From: Microbacterium immunditiarum
Lineage (GTDB): Bacteria > Actinomycetota > Actinomycetes > Actinomycetales > Microbacteriaceae
Direction: 5' to 3'
Assembly: GCF_013409785.1 (NCBI RefSeq)
Contig: NZ_JACCBV010000001.1
Span: 2,666,001 to 2,730,000, forward strand
Length of the DNA: 64,000 bases
In this document: positions 1 to 9,629 of the stretch, piece after piece
Layout: each line of letters opens with the position of its first letter
Position numbering within the stretch: the first letter of the stretch is position 1
The notes under the pieces: generated by a model
Told to the model about the DNA's origin: nothing
The model's database searches: none
What the model saw: only the letters and a program-made list of their open reading frames with translations
Translations under genes and position numbers: made by a program

Positions 1-190
1 GCGGAGGCAGGACGACCACATCGAGCTCGATGTCGGAAAGGTCGGCGCCCGGGAGCTCGAAGCCCGAAGGGTTGTCGGCATCCTCGACGTCGACCGAACC
101 CGAGAGCTTGTCGGGCACGCGCTCCTTGAGAGCTTCGATCGACTCGCTGTCGTCCTCGGTCTTGCGGGGGGCGTCGTAGTCGGTTGCCAT
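1..190 (-). CDS. DUF4193 family protein (3' end outside window)
   Basis: Reading the minus strand from the ATG at 190 gives 63 codons starting MATDYDAPRK and running off the left edge. The acidic N-terminus and the segment FELPGADLSDIEL are characteristic of the small actinobacterial DUF4193 proteins, which are usually about 100 residues and end in a CxxC-containing tail that would lie outside this window. The function is unknown. It is divergent from sepH, with about 200 bp between the starts. The family call is firm; nothing further about its role can be seen here. Confidence 0.82.
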   Translation of the reverse strand, partial: MATDYDAPRKTEDDSESIEALKERVPDKLSGSVDVEDADNPSGFELPGADLSDIELDVVVLPP

Positions 191-391
191 GCGTGAACGT
201 CTCAACTTCCGGTTGTGCAGCGTGCCTATGCCCGTCGGGCGGCCCATAGTTTGCACGACTGCCGTGCTTTTCGCAAATGCTGATCGCGATTCGCTCCGCG
301 GTTAAACTCGCGGCACGCGCCGGATATTCCCCCCGCCCGGGATGCCCTATGCCAGCATGGTCACCACCGCCGGATCGGAGAGGCGTCCCCC

Positions 392-1456
392 ATGGAACAG
401 CTCAGAGTCATCGGAACCGAAGACGACGTGCTCGTCCTGGCCACCGAGTCGGGCGAGCGCTTCGCACTTCCCGTCGACGATTCCCTGCACATGGAGCTGC
501 GGCGCGCGCGCCGCGACCGCACGGCCGAGGCGTCCGCACCCAAGGCGAGCCCGCGCGAGATCCAGGCCCACGTCCGGGCGGGGCTCTCGGCCGAGGAGGT
601 CGCGAGTCTGCTCGGCATCCGCGTCGAGGACGTCGCCCGCTACGAGGGCCCGGTCCTCGCCGAGCGCGAGCACATCGTCGGGCAGGCGCTCGCCGTGCCG
701 GTGCTGCTCGGCGGCGAGCTCGAGCACGACGCGCTTCCGACGTTCGGCGCCGCCGTGCGGGCGAAGCTCAGCGAGGCCGGTGCAGCGGGCGAGCGGTGGA
801 CGAGCTGGAAGGAGCTCTCGGGCTGGATCGTCAAGCTCGAGTTCACCGCGAACGACGTCGACCACGACGCGCGGTGGGGCTTCGATCCCCGGCGGACGAC
901 GCTGTCGCCGCTCAACTCCGACGCCATCCAGCTCTCGCGCCAGGGGTCGCTCCCCGAAGGGCTCATCCCCCGCCTGCGCGCGCTCGACACGCCTCCGCCT
1001 AAGGACGACTCGCGCTTCGACAGCGGCGCGTTCGGTCCGCGGCGTCCGCCCGGGGCCGACCTCGAGTCGCCCGAGCTGCCCGCTCCGGTCGCGCCCGCCG
1101 TGCAGAAGGCCGCGATCAAGCGCGCCGAGGAGCCGGTCGTGACCTCCGCCGAGACGGCCGACCTGCTCGAAGCGCTTCGCCGACGCCGCGGTCAGCGCGA
1201 GCCGGCGCCCGTCGCCGAAGAGGCCGCGCCCGCCCGCACGCACGCCCCCGTCGCGCTGTTCGACGCGCTCGAGCCGGGTTACGACGAGACGCCGACGGAC
1301 GAAGAGCCGGATGCCGCTCCCCCGCAACGGCACGAGCCGGCGCCGCTGTCCCTCCCCACGCAGTCCGCTGTGGGTGAGTCGTCGGGTCGCCGCAAGGGCC
1401 GTGCCGCGATGCCGTCGTGGGACGAGATCGTCTTCGGCGCGCGCACCGAGGATTGA
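392..1456 (+). CDS. sepH: Septation protein SepH
   Basis: The 354-residue product begins MEQLRVIGTEDD, the conserved start of the actinobacterial DUF3071/SepH family. SepH binds FtsZ and helps Z-ring assembly during division. The N-terminal domain (about residues 1-165) contains a helix-turn-helix-like stretch near residues 45-65 (GLSAEEVASLLGI). It is followed by a long acidic, Pro/Ala-rich linker and a short basic C-terminal tail. That order, structured domain then disordered linker, is typical of the family. No clear Shine-Dalgarno sequence precedes the ATG. The gene is monocistronic: a hairpin follows at once and the next gene converges on it. Confidence 0.88.
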   Translation: MEQLRVIGTEDDVLVLATESGERFALPVDDSLHMELRRARRDRTAEASAPKASPREIQAHVRAGLSAEEVASLLGIRVEDVARYEGPVLAEREHIVGQALAVPVLLGGELEHDALPTFGAAVRAKLSEAGAAGERWTSWKELSGWIVKLEFTANDVDHDARWGFDPRRTTLSPLNSDAIQLSRQGSLPEGLIPRLRALDTPPPKDDSRFDSGAFGPRRPPGADLESPELPAPVAPAVQKAAIKRAEEPVVTSAETADLLEALRRRRGQREPAPVAEEAAPARTHAPVALFDALEPGYDETPTDEEPDAAPPQRHEPAPLSLPTQSAVGESSGRRKGRAAMPSWDEIVFGARTED

Positions 1457-1458
1457 CG

Positions 1459-1499
1459 CGAGCCGGGTCAATGCGCCGCAGGCGCGTTGAGGCGGCTCG
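1459..1499. terminator. Nested hairpin between convergent sepH and hydrolase genes
   Basis: An inner stem CAATGCGCC/GGCGCGTTG (1469-1477 with 1481-1489, one G-U pair) has a 3-nt loop. It sits inside an outer CGAGCC/GGCTCG pairing (1459-1464 with 1494-1499). There is no U tract on either strand. It lies exactly between two converging genes and probably ends transcription in both directions. Confidence 0.6.
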
Positions 1500-1505
1500 G
1501 GTCAC

Positions 1506-2678
1506 CTACTGACGCGCGAACGCGCCGAGGCGGATGAGCGGCACGATCCGCTCCTCGTCGGTGAGCGATCCGTGCTGCCCGACCATCCGCTGCGGCGCCT
1601 TGTCGGCGAGGCGGTCGTCGTAGTACGCGATCCCGGCGCGCGCCGCGACCAGCACGTCGCCGATGCGCGCCCGCACGGCGTCATCGACCGCGCCGAACAG
1701 TCCCGTCGCGATCGCCTCGTCACGGGAGACGATCCACGACCGAGAGGCCTCGGCATCGCGCCACGCGGTCAGCACGTGGCCGGCCGCTCCGGGCTCGGCG
1801 TAGAGGTGGAGCATCCGCGGCTCCCCGCCGATGTGGCGGACGCCCTCGACCAGCGGACTGCCCTCTTCGAGCAGCACGTGACGATGGCGCGGAACGTCGA
1901 TCATGCCGTGGTCGGCAGTCACGACGAGCCCGACGCCCGGCACCAGCGACTCGGAGAGGCGCCGCGCGGCGGCGTCGACGCGCTCGAGCGCCGCACCCCA
2001 GCCGTCGGACTCCCACCCGCGGCGGTGGCCGATCGCATCGAGATCGGGCACGTAGAGGTAGATGAGGGCGCCCGGATGCCGCGCCGCCAGCTCGGCGGCG
2101 CGATCGATGCGCGTCGTGAAGTCGTTCTCTCCGACGAACGTGGCGCCGCGCATCGTGGCGACGGTGAACCCGGTGTTCTCGTACTCGGACTTCGTCACGA
2201 CGAACACCGGGCGCCCGGCGCTCGCCTCGCGCAGCAGGAGCGGCTCGATGCGCTGCCACGTCCAGGGGTCGAGCCCGTCGCTGTCCCACCCGCGGAGCTG
2301 GTTCAGGACCTGATCGGTCTCGGGCTCGAGCGCGCGGTAGCCGACGATGCCGTGCCGGCCGGGGCTCTCGCCCGTGAGGAGGCTCGACAGCGCCGAGGCG
2401 GTCGTCGACGGGAACACCGTCCGGGCGACGTCCTTCCTCGCGCGCACGGACGTGAGGAAACGCGCGTGCCCGGAGCGCGACGAGAGGTTGTGCACGCCGA
2501 GACCGTCGACCACGAGGAGGATCACGCTCGACGCGGGTGGGAACCACGGGGCATCCGTCGCGCCCGGCTGCGCCTGCGGCGCCGACCCCTCCCCACGGCG
2601 CAGCGCGTCGATCAGTTGCGGCACGAGCCCGGTGAGGCTCCGGGCCGACGGCGGGTCCGCCGGTAGGCTGAGGGACAT
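1506..2678 (-). CDS. Alkaline-phosphatase-superfamily phosphodiesterase/nucleotide pyrophosphatase
   Basis: The predicted product is 390 residues, starting [10 protein letters not shown] at the ATG at 2678. The frame is open further upstream, but a GAGACT hexamer 7 nt before this ATG fits the leaderless pattern seen elsewhere here. The metal-binding and nucleophile motifs of the type I phosphodiesterase family are visible: VVDGLG (metal Asp), PSTTAS (Thr nucleophile), DLDAIGH (Asp and His) and TADHGM (Asp-His). It should hydrolyse phosphodiester or pyrophosphate bonds; the substrate cannot be told. No signal peptide is evident, so a cytoplasmic enzyme is likely. It is divergent from parC. Confidence 0.82.
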   Translation of the reverse strand: MSLSLPADPPSARSLTGLVPQLIDALRRGEGSAPQAQPGATDAPWFPPASSVILLVVDGLGVHNLSSRSGHARFLTSVRARKDVARTVFPSTTASALSSLLTGESPGRHGIVGYRALEPETDQVLNQLRGWDSDGLDPWTWQRIEPLLLREASAGRPVFVVTKSEYENTGFTVATMRGATFVGENDFTTRIDRAAELAARHPGALIYLYVPDLDAIGHRRGWESDGWGAALERVDAAARRLSESLVPGVGLVVTADHGMIDVPRHRHVLLEEGSPLVEGVRHIGGEPRMLHLYAEPGAAGHVLTAWRDAEASRSWIVSRDEAIATGLFGAVDDAVRARIGDVLVAARAGIAYYDDRLADKAPQRMVGQHGSLTDEERIVPLIRLGAFARQ

Positions 2679-2740
2679 CGGGGCCAGTCTCGCACACCCG
2701 CGCATACGGCCCCTTCGAACCTGAGGCCCGAAGAACGTCC

Positions 2741-5209
2741 ATGCCCGCATCCCGCACAGAGTCCGCCCCTGCCGACCACGGCCGCATCGAAGACGTCGAT
2801 GTCTCGGCCGAGATGCAGGGGTCCTTCCTCGAATACGCGTATTCGGTGATCTACTCGCGCGCCCTGCCCGACGCGCGCGACGGCCTGAAGCCCGTCCAGA
2901 GGCGCATCCTCTTCCAGATGGCCGATATGGGCCTGCGGCCGGATCGCGGCCACGTCAAGAGCGCGCGCGTCGTCGGTGAGGTGATGGGAAAGCTCCACCC
3001 CCACGGCGACGCGGCCATCTACGACGCGCTCGTGCGGCTCGCGCAGCCGTTCTCGCTGCGCGTGCCGCTCGTCGACGGTCACGGCAACTTCGGCTCGCTC
3101 GACGACGGCCCCGCCGCGCCGCGCTACACCGAGGCGCGGCTCGCCCCCGCGGCCCTCGCGCTCACCGAGAACCTCGACGAAGACGTCGTCGACTTCATCC
3201 CCAACTACGACGGCCAGTTCCAGCAGCCCGAGGTGCTGCCCGCGGCGTTCCCGAACCTCCTCGTCAACGGGGCATCCGGCATCGCGGTCGGCATGGCGAC
3301 CAACATGGCGCCGCACAACCTGGTCGAGGTGGTCGCTGCAGCGAACCATCTGCTCGAGAACCCGGATGCCACGGTCGAAGACCTCATGGAGTTCGTGCCC
3401 GGCCCCGACCTGCCCTCCGGCGGCGTCATCGTCGGCCTCGACGGCATCAAGGACGCGTACACGAGCGGCCGCGGCTCGTTCCGCACGCGTGCGAAGGTCT
3501 CGATCGAGCCGCTCGGACCGCGCCGCACGGGACTCGTCGTCACCGAGCTGCCCTACCTCGTGGGTCCCGAGCGGATCATCGAGAAGATCAAGGACGCGGT
3601 CAACAGCAAGAAGCTGCAGGGAATCGCCGACGTCACCGACCTGACCGATCGTCGCAACGGCCTTCGCCTCGTGATCGGCATCAAGACCGGGTTCGACCCG
3701 CAGGCCGTCCTCGAGCACCTGTACCGCCTGACGCCGCTCGAGGACTCGTTCGGCATCAACAACGTCGCCCTCGTGAAGGGGCAGCCGCAGACGCTCGGGC
3801 TCAAGGAGCTGCTGCGCGTCTACCTCGACCACCGCATCGAGGTCGTGACGCGCCGCAGCCGCTTCCGTCTCGCGCGTCGGCGCGAGCGCCTGCACCTCGT
3901 CGAGGGCCTCCTCATCGCGATCCTCGACATCGACGAGGTCATCCAGGTCATCCGCACGTCCGACGACGGCGATCAGGCACGCTCGCGCCTCATGACGGTG
4001 TTCGACCTGTCCGAGCCCCAGGCCGAGTACATCCTCGAGCTCCGTCTGCGTCGCCTCACGAAGTTCTCGCGCATCGAGCTCGAGCGCGAGCGCGACGAGC
4101 TTCAGGCCGAGATCGCGCGCCTCGAAGAGCTGCTCGGCAGCGACGTGCTGGTGCGGCAGCAGGTCGCCCGCGAGCTCGACGCCGTGGCAGAGACGTACGG
4201 CACGCCGCGGCGGACTCTGCTCATGAACGGCGGGCCGGTGCAGCCTCGGTCGCGTGCGGCCGCCTCCGCGGCAGATCTGCAGATCGCGGATGCCCCGTGC
4301 CGGGTCTTCCTCTCGGCGACCGGCCGCATGGTGCGCGCCGACCTCCGCCAGGGTGACGCCGCGGACGCCGGCAGCGGCATCGTGACGCCGTCGCGGCGGT
4401 ACAAGCACGACGCGATCCGCTCGTCCGTCGACACGACGACGCGCGGCGACATCGGCGCCGTCACGACCGCGGGGCGCCTCATCCGCTTCTCCCCCGTCGA
4501 CCTGCCGTCCGTTCCGGGCAACTCCGTGCAGCCCGCCGCCGGGACGCGGGCCGACCAGTACCTCGGGCTCTCGGGCGGCGAGCACGTCGTCGCGCTCGTG
4601 CCGCTCGCCGGCGAGCCGCCGATCGCGCTCGGCACGGGCCAGGGCGTCGTCAAGCGCGTGTCGGCGACCGAGCTCGGCAACAAGCACGACATCGAGATCA
4701 TCGCCCTGAAGGACGGCGACACGGTCGTCGGCGCCGCGCCCGCGCCCGACGACGCGGAGCTCGTCTTCGTCACGAGCGACGCGCAGCTGCTGCGGTTCGA
4801 CGCGTCCGCCGTGCGGCCGCAGGGGCGCTCGGCGGGCGGCATGGCGGGCATCCGGGTCGCCGCCGGCGAGAAGGTCGTGTTCTTCGGCGCGGTGCAGGCC
4901 GGGCCATCCGACACCGTCGTGGTCACGATCGCCGGCAGCACGCAGGCGCTCGCGGGCACGGACGCCGGAACCGCCAAGGTCTCGCTCTTCGACGAGTTCC
5001 CGCCGAAGGGCCGCGCGACGGGCGGCGTGCGCGCGCAGCGCTTCCTCAAGGGCGAAGACACGCTCGCCCTCGCGTGGATCGGCGACGAACCCCGTGCCGT
5101 GGGATCCGACGGCGGCGTTCGGGCGCTGCCGTCGGCGGGCGCGAAGCGCGACGCCTCGGGGCTGCCCCTCGACGGGGTCATCGCCGCGGTCGGCACCGTC
5201 GTCCGCTGA
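2741..5209 (+). CDS. parC: DNA topoisomerase IV subunit A
   Basis: This 822-residue type IIA topoisomerase breakage-rejoining subunit decatenates chromosomes together with ParE. The catalytic tyrosine is Y129 in [10 protein letters not shown]. The quinolone-determining segment [12 protein letters not shown] carries Ala (residue 91) where E. coli GyrA has Ser83, and Asp at the second key position. A coiled-coil gate (about residues 370-490) precedes a beta-propeller C-terminal domain that lacks the GyrA box QRRGGKG. That absence, and the parE gene 0.9 kb away, support ParC rather than GyrA. The start [10 protein letters not shown] at 2741 gives a short, plausible N-terminus before the conserved FLEYAYSVI. 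Confidence 0.9.
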   Translation: MPASRTESAPADHGRIEDVDVSAEMQGSFLEYAYSVIYSRALPDARDGLKPVQRRILFQMADMGLRPDRGHVKSARVVGEVMGKLHPHGDAAIYDALVRLAQPFSLRVPLVDGHGNFGSLDDGPAAPRYTEARLAPAALALTENLDEDVVDFIPNYDGQFQQPEVLPAAFPNLLVNGASGIAVGMATNMAPHNLVEVVAAANHLLENPDATVEDLMEFVPGPDLPSGGVIVGLDGIKDAYTSGRGSFRTRAKVSIEPLGPRRTGLVVTELPYLVGPERIIEKIKDAVNSKKLQGIADVTDLTDRRNGLRLVIGIKTGFDPQAVLEHLYRLTPLEDSFGINNVALVKGQPQTLGLKELLRVYLDHRIEVVTRRSRFRLARRRERLHLVEGLLIAILDIDEVIQVIRTSDDGDQARSRLMTVFDLSEPQAEYILELRLRRLTKFSRIELERERDELQAEIARLEELLGSDVLVRQQVARELDAVAETYGTPRRTLLMNGGPVQPRSRAAASAADLQIADAPCRVFLSATGRMVRADLRQGDAADAGSGIVTPSRRYKHDAIRSSVDTTTRGDIGAVTTAGRLIRFSPVDLPSVPGNSVQPAAGTRADQYLGLSGGEHVVALVPLAGEPPIALGTGQGVVKRVSATELGNKHDIEIIALKDGDTVVGAAPAPDDAELVFVTSDAQLLRFDASAVRPQGRSAGGMAGIRVAAGEKVVFFGAVQAGPSDTVVVTIAGSTQALAGTDAGTAKVSLFDEFPPKGRATGGVRAQRFLKGEDTLALAWIGDEPRAVGSDGGVRALPSAGAKRDASGLPLDGVIAAVGTVVR

Positions 5210-5244
5210 CGCAGGCGGGGTTCGGGCGGCCCGCGCCTCGCCGC

Positions 5245-6117
5245 TCACACGCGACGGAACACCGCGAGGTCGTAGTCGATCCAGCCCTTGGCGAGACCCG
5301 TCTGCAGCGCCGTGCCTCCGATCAGCGGGTCAAGCCGTGTCGACCTCCACGGCAGGACGCCGAGCGGGGCGATGAGCGCCGCGATCGCCACGTCCCGCGG
5401 TCGGCGCAGCTCGAGATACGGCGTCAGTCGCTCGGCGGATACATGGACGAACCCGGCCCGTGCCGCCATCGCACGCAGCTCCTCGGGCGTGAGGAGCGTA
5501 TTGGCGTGCCACCCTCGGACGAATCGCCGGAGCGTCCGTTCCGCCGCTGCGCTGTCGGTCGCACCCCTCATGTCGTCGCAGATCGCCAGTGCCCCACCGC
5601 GTCTCACGAGGCGGGCGCACTCCGCGAAGAAGCGCTCCGGGTCGGAGGCGTGCACGAATGACTCGATCGCGAACGCGACGTCCGCCCGCTCGAGGTCGGG
5701 CGGCAGGTCGGTGAAGTCGCCCTCCCGGCACGTGACGCGACCGTCGAGACCGAGCGCGGCGATCCGCTTCCGCCCGAGCTCCGCCTGCTCGGGGCTGAGC
5801 GTGATCCCGGTGCCGCGGATCGGAAGCCGCTCGGCGAGGTAGCAGAGGCTCGCGCCCACGCCGCACCCGAGATCCACGACGTGTGGCGTCTCAGCCTCGG
5901 CCGCGCACCTTCGGATCACGTCGGCGATCCGGTCCTCCACGTAGTGCAGGGCCTCCCGCCGCTCGGCGACGCCGGTGCCCCAAACGGCACGGTGGATCAC
6001 GCCCTCGCCACCGCCGTGACCGTAGCGCAGGAACGCGCGGGTGTTGCGGTCGTAGTACCGGCGGATCGCCGCCGCGTCGAAGCCTGGCCGGTCGCTGCGC
6101 GTCGGAGGACCGGGCAT
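5245..6117 (-). CDS. Class I SAM-dependent methyltransferase
   Basis: A 290-residue protein with a Rossmann methyltransferase core. Motif I is VVDLGCGVGASL, motif II lies around GRVTCREGDF, and the segment VAFAIESFVHASDP matches motif IV/post-II of small-molecule methyltransferases. The N-terminal stretch IRRYYDRNTRAFLRYG is typical of prenyl or sterol-type C-methyltransferase relatives, but the substrate cannot be assigned. The ATG at 6117 lies 4 nt after the parE stop, so the gene is probably the second in a parE transcript. No functional link with topoisomerase is obvious. Confidence 0.8.
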   Translation of the reverse strand: MPGPPTRSDRPGFDAAAIRRYYDRNTRAFLRYGHGGGEGVIHRAVWGTGVAERREALHYVEDRIADVIRRCAAEAETPHVVDLGCGVGASLCYLAERLPIRGTGITLSPEQAELGRKRIAALGLDGRVTCREGDFTDLPPDLERADVAFAIESFVHASDPERFFAECARLVRRGGALAICDDMRGATDSAAAERTLRRFVRGWHANTLLTPEELRAMAARAGFVHVSAERLTPYLELRRPRDVAIAALIAPLGVLPWRSTRLDPLIGGTALQTGLAKGWIDYDLAVFRRV

Positions 6118-6121
6118 GGCG

Positions 6122-8203
6122 TCAGACGTCGATGCGCTCGCGGTCGAGGCGCGTGCTCGAGTCGATGATGAACTCGCGGCGCGGAGCGACCTCGTTGCCC
6201 ATGAGCAGTTCGAACACGGATGCCGCAGCCTCGGCATCCGTCAGATTCACGCGCCGCAGCAGACGGCCCGCCCGATCCATCGTCGTCGTCGCGAGCTGCT
6301 CGGCGTCCATCTCGCCGAGACCCTTGTAGCGCTGGATGGGCTCCTGCCACCGCTTGCCGGCCTTCGTGAGCTTCGCCAGCAGCGCGTGGAGCTCCTGCTC
6401 GCTGTAGGTGTAGATCGTCTCGTTGGGCTTCGAGCCGGGGTTCACGACGATGATGCGATGCAGCGGCGGCACCGCGGCGTACACGCGGCCCGCCTCGATG
6501 AGCGGTCGCATGTAGCGGAAGAACAGCGTGAGAAGCAGCGTGCGGATGTGGGCGCCGTCTACGTCGGCGTCGCTCATGAGGATGATCTTGCCGTAGCGGG
6601 CCGCGTCGAGATCGAACGTGCGGCCCGACCCCGCGCCGATCACCTGGATGATCGACGCGCACTCGGCGTTCGACAGCATGTCGCTGATCGACGCCTTCTG
6701 GACGTTGAGGATCTTGCCGCGGATCGGCAGCAGCGCCTGGTACTCGCTGTTGCGTGCGAGCTTCGCCGTGCCCAGGGCCGAGTCGCCCTCGACGATGAAC
6801 AGTTCCGAGTCGCCGACGTCGTTCGAGCGGCAGTCGACGAGCTTCGCCGGGAGCGACGACGACTCGAGGGCGTTCTTGCGCCGCTGCGTCTCCTTGTGGG
6901 CGCGCGCCGAGATGCGCGCCTTCATCTCGGAGACCACCTTCTCGAGCAGCGCGGCCGTCTGGGCCTTGTCGTCGCGCTTCGTCGACGTGAACCGCGCGGT
7001 GAGCTCGCGCGAGACGACGTTCGACACGATCTGGCGCACGGCGGGGGTGCCCAGCACCTCTTTGGTCTGGCCCTCGAACTGCGGCTCGGGCACGCGCACG
7101 GTGAGCACGACGGTGAGACCCGCGAGCATGTCGTCCTTCTCGAGCTTGTCGTTGCCGACCTTGAGGCGCCGCGCGTTCTGCTCGACCTGCGATCGCAGCA
7201 CCTTCATGAGACCCTGCTCGAACCCCTGCTGGTGCGTGCCGCCCTTGGGCGTCGCGATGATGTTGACGAACGAGCGCTGGACGGTCTCGTAGCCTGTGCC
7301 CCAGCGCACCGCGACGTCGACGTGGCACTCGCGCTGGACCTCGGTGGGGACCATCGCGCCCGACGGCTGGAGCACGGGGACTGTCTCGGTGAATGTGCCC
7401 TCGCCCGTGAGCCGCCACGTGTCGGTGACGGCGGAGTCGGGCGCGAGGAACTCGACGAACTCCGAGATGCCGCCGTCGTAGCGGAAGCTCGTCTCGACGG
7501 GCTCCTCGCCGCCGGCGGTGCGGCGCTCGTCGCGGATGACGATCTCGAGCCCCGGGACGAGGAAGGCGGTCTGGCGGGCGCGCTGCTCGAGCTCTTCGAG
7601 GTTGAACGCCGCGTCTTTCGTGAAGATCTGACGGTCGGCCCAATAGCGGATGCGGCTGCCGGTCACGCCCTTCCTGACCTTGCCGACCACGCGCAGCTCG
7701 CTGCTGTCTTCGAACGGGGTGAACGCCGAGTCGGGCGCGCCGTTCGCGAAGATACCGGGCTCGCCGCGGTGGAACGACATCGCCCACGTCTTTCCGTCGC
7801 GGTCGACCTCGACGTCGAGCCGCTCCGACAGTGCGTTGACGACGGAGGCGCCGACGCCGTGCAGGCCGCCGGATGCTGCGTACGACCCACCGCCGAACTT
7901 GCCGCCCGCGTGCAGCTTCGTGAAGACGACCTCGACGCCGGACAGGCCCGTGCGCGGCTCGATGTCGACCGGGATTCCGCGCGCACGGTCGCGCACCTCG
8001 ACGCTGCCGTCGGTGTGGAGCACGATGTCGATGCGCGTGCCGTAGCCGCCGAGAGCCTCGTCGACGGCATTGTCGATGATCTCCCACAGGCAGTGCATCA
8101 GACCGCGCGAATCCGTCGAGCCGATGTACATTCCGGGGCGCTTGCGAACCGCCTCGAGACCCTCGAGCACCTGGAGATGATGGGCTGAGTACTCGGTGGT
8201 CAC
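6122..8203 (-). CDS. parE: DNA topoisomerase IV subunit B
   Basis: A 693-residue ATPase subunit of topoisomerase IV. The GHKL ATP-binding motifs are EIIDNAVDEALGG and GLHGVGASVVNALS. The transducer domain follows, then the TOPRIM domain with EGDSALGTAK and SDADVDGAHI, which bind the catalytic metals. I chose the GTG at 8203 (VTTEYSAHHLQVLEG) because it begins just before the conserved segment and lies 8 nt after a TACGCT hexamer; the frame stays open upstream but without similarity. It pairs with parC, which is transcribed in the opposite direction. Confidence 0.9.
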   Translation of the reverse strand: MTTEYSAHHLQVLEGLEAVRKRPGMYIGSTDSRGLMHCLWEIIDNAVDEALGGYGTRIDIVLHTDGSVEVRDRARGIPVDIEPRTGLSGVEVVFTKLHAGGKFGGGSYAASGGLHGVGASVVNALSERLDVEVDRDGKTWAMSFHRGEPGIFANGAPDSAFTPFEDSSELRVVGKVRKGVTGSRIRYWADRQIFTKDAAFNLEELEQRARQTAFLVPGLEIVIRDERRTAGGEEPVETSFRYDGGISEFVEFLAPDSAVTDTWRLTGEGTFTETVPVLQPSGAMVPTEVQRECHVDVAVRWGTGYETVQRSFVNIIATPKGGTHQQGFEQGLMKVLRSQVEQNARRLKVGNDKLEKDDMLAGLTVVLTVRVPEPQFEGQTKEVLGTPAVRQIVSNVVSRELTARFTSTKRDDKAQTAALLEKVVSEMKARISARAHKETQRRKNALESSSLPAKLVDCRSNDVGDSELFIVEGDSALGTAKLARNSEYQALLPIRGKILNVQKASISDMLSNAECASIIQVIGAGSGRTFDLDAARYGKIILMSDADVDGAHIRTLLLTLFFRYMRPLIEAGRVYAAVPPLHRIIVVNPGSKPNETIYTYSEQELHALLAKLTKAGKRWQEPIQRYKGLGEMDAEQLATTTMDRAGRLLRRVNLTDAEAAASVFELLMGNEVAPRREFIIDSSTRLDRERIDV

Positions 8204-8211
8204 AATCCTCA

Positions 8212-8217
8212 AGCGTA
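8212..8217 (-). promoter_or_regulatory. parE: Putative -10 element for parE (leaderless)
   Basis: TACGCT on the minus strand ends 8 nt before the GTG start of parE. A transcript initiating at or next to the start codon would have no leader, which agrees with the lack of a Shine-Dalgarno sequence there. Confidence 0.45.
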
Positions 8218-8371
8218 ACCGGGGCCACCGATGCTCCCGACCAGACACGCGCCGAGGCGCAAGGCCGTACGCGGTCAGCGAACTGTCACCCGTTCGCGGC
8301 ATTCTCGAAACAAACCCGTGGTTGTATCTCATGACCGGTACGGAAGTTCTACGCATTCGAGGAGGCAAGAA

Positions 8372-8593
8372 ATGAGCACATCGACACCGACTGAGGCCGC
8401 TGCCGTCCTCGAGTACCGTCTCAGCGCGATGGACCGCTGCGACTCCTGCGGCGCCCAGGCGTACATCGCCGCCGAGGTCAACGGCAGCGAACTGCTGTTC
8501 TGCGCGCACCACGGCCGCAAGTACGAAGAGAAGCTTCGCGCCGTCGCCACGACGTGGCACGACGAGACCGCCCGGCTCAACGAAACGGTCTGA
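8372..8593 (+). CDS. Small DUF7455-type zinc-binding-like protein
   Basis: A 73-residue protein beginning MSTSTPTEAA, with a strong GGAGG ribosome site at 8361-8365. The core MDRCDSCGAQAY followed by LLFCAHHGRKY supplies CxxC and CxHH groups that look like a zinc site. Proteins of this kind are conserved next to parE in actinobacteria and now carry a DUF7455 label. The function is unknown. Its stop codon is one base from the stop of the racemase-like gene transcribed towards it. Confidence 0.82.
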   Translation: MSTSTPTEAAAVLEYRLSAMDRCDSCGAQAYIAAEVNGSELLFCAHHGRKYEEKLRAVATTWHDETARLNETV

Positions 8594-8594
8594 C

Positions 8595-9629
8595 TCAGCT
8601 CCCCCGGTACTCGCGCGGAACGCGCGGCGACATCCGCAGCGCGACCTCTTCGCCGATCGTCCCGATGAGTTCGGCGAGGTCAGTCGCGCTCGCGGCGGCT
8701 TCCCGCCCGAACACCTGCACGAGCTGACCGGGCGCGGCATCCGGCCACGACTCGACCGATGAACGACGCCCGCCGATCCGCGTCACCCGACGCGCGCCGG
8801 CGGGTGTCTCGACGTCGAAGCGACCGGCGAGCGTCGACGGCAGTCCGTCGAGCGAGCCCACGCCGATGACCACGGAGTCCCCATCCACGGCGACGACGGG
8901 CGCCCGCAGCGTCGCGATCGGACGGATGCCGAGCTCGGCATCGCTCGGCCCGCCGGCGGGACGGATGCCATAGCAGAATGCCCCGATGCGGCACAGGTCG
9001 TAGCGGAACTCTCCGCGCGCGAAGGATGCCGCGCTCGCCGCCAGGTGCCTGAGGGTCGGACGCAGCCCGGCTTCCTCGGCCTCTCGCACGGCGAGGTCGA
9101 ACGCGGCGCGCGCGGCGTCGTCGTCGGCATCGGATGCCTCGGCGATGTGGCTCCACACGCCCACGACCTCGATCGCGCCGACGCGCTCCAGCTGCGCGGC
9201 ACGCTCCACGAACGCGGGCCACTCCTCGGGCCGCACGCCGTTGCGATGCAGCCCCGAGTCGACCTTGAGGTGCACGCGAGTCCTCCCGCCGACGGCGGCG
9301 ATCTCCTCGAGGAGCGCGGCGTCGCCGACCCCGAGATCGAGGTCCAGCTCCGCGACGCTGCGCAGCTCGTCCTCACCGAACGCGAGCCACACGAAGATGC
9401 GCGGCTCGTCGCCGAGCGCCTCCCGAACGGCCCGGCCCGTCGGCACGTCGAAGGCGCCGAACCACCGGACCCCCTCCTCCCACGCGCGCGTGACGACGGG
9501 CGGGATGCCGTGGGCGTACGCGTCGTCCTTCACGACGAGCATGACGTCGGCCGGCGCGACGCGTGAGCGCGCCGCCGCGACGTTGGCCGCGAAGGCGTCG
9601 AGATCCACCGTCAGGGTCGCCTCGCTCAC
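8595..9629 (-). CDS. Alanine-racemase-like protein, barrel-bearing partner (PLP lysine present, C-terminal Tyr missing)
   Basis: A 344-residue fold-type III PLP protein starting at GTG 9629 (VSEATLTVDL). The PLP lysine is K34 in VVKDDAYAHG, matching the alanine racemase VKANAYGHG. The barrel motifs HLKVDSGLHRNG and WSHIAEA are well kept. The C-terminal beta domain is short and altered: the normal VSYG segment, whose Tyr is the second catalytic acid/base, is absent (the region reads VDGDSVVIGVGS). The GTG overlaps the stop of the upstream homologue by 4 nt, so the two are translationally coupled. It may be one half of a heteromeric racemase; substrate unknown. Confidence 0.75.
   Translation of the reverse strand: MSEATLTVDLDAFAANVAAARSRVAPADVMLVVKDDAYAHGIPPVVTRAWEEGVRWFGAFDVPTGRAVREALGDEPRIFVWLAFGEDELRSVAELDLDLGVGDAALLEEIAAVGGRTRVHLKVDSGLHRNGVRPEEWPAFVERAAQLERVGAIEVVGVWSHIAEASDADDDAARAAFDLAVREAEEAGLRPTLRHLAASAASFARGEFRYDLCRIGAFCYGIRPAGGPSDAELGIRPIATLRAPVVAVDGDSVVIGVGSLDGLPSTLAGRFDVETPAGARRVTRIGGRRSSVESWPDAAPGQLVQVFGREAAASATDLAELIGTIGEEVALRMSPRVPREYRGS

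Noticed and set aside
2612..5248. Long minus-strand open frame opposite parC, and similar long antisense frames opposite gyrase-like, glnE, aceE and other genes
   Set aside because: High GC keeps antisense frames open; their translations are low-complexity Arg/Asp/Val-rich with no family motifs.
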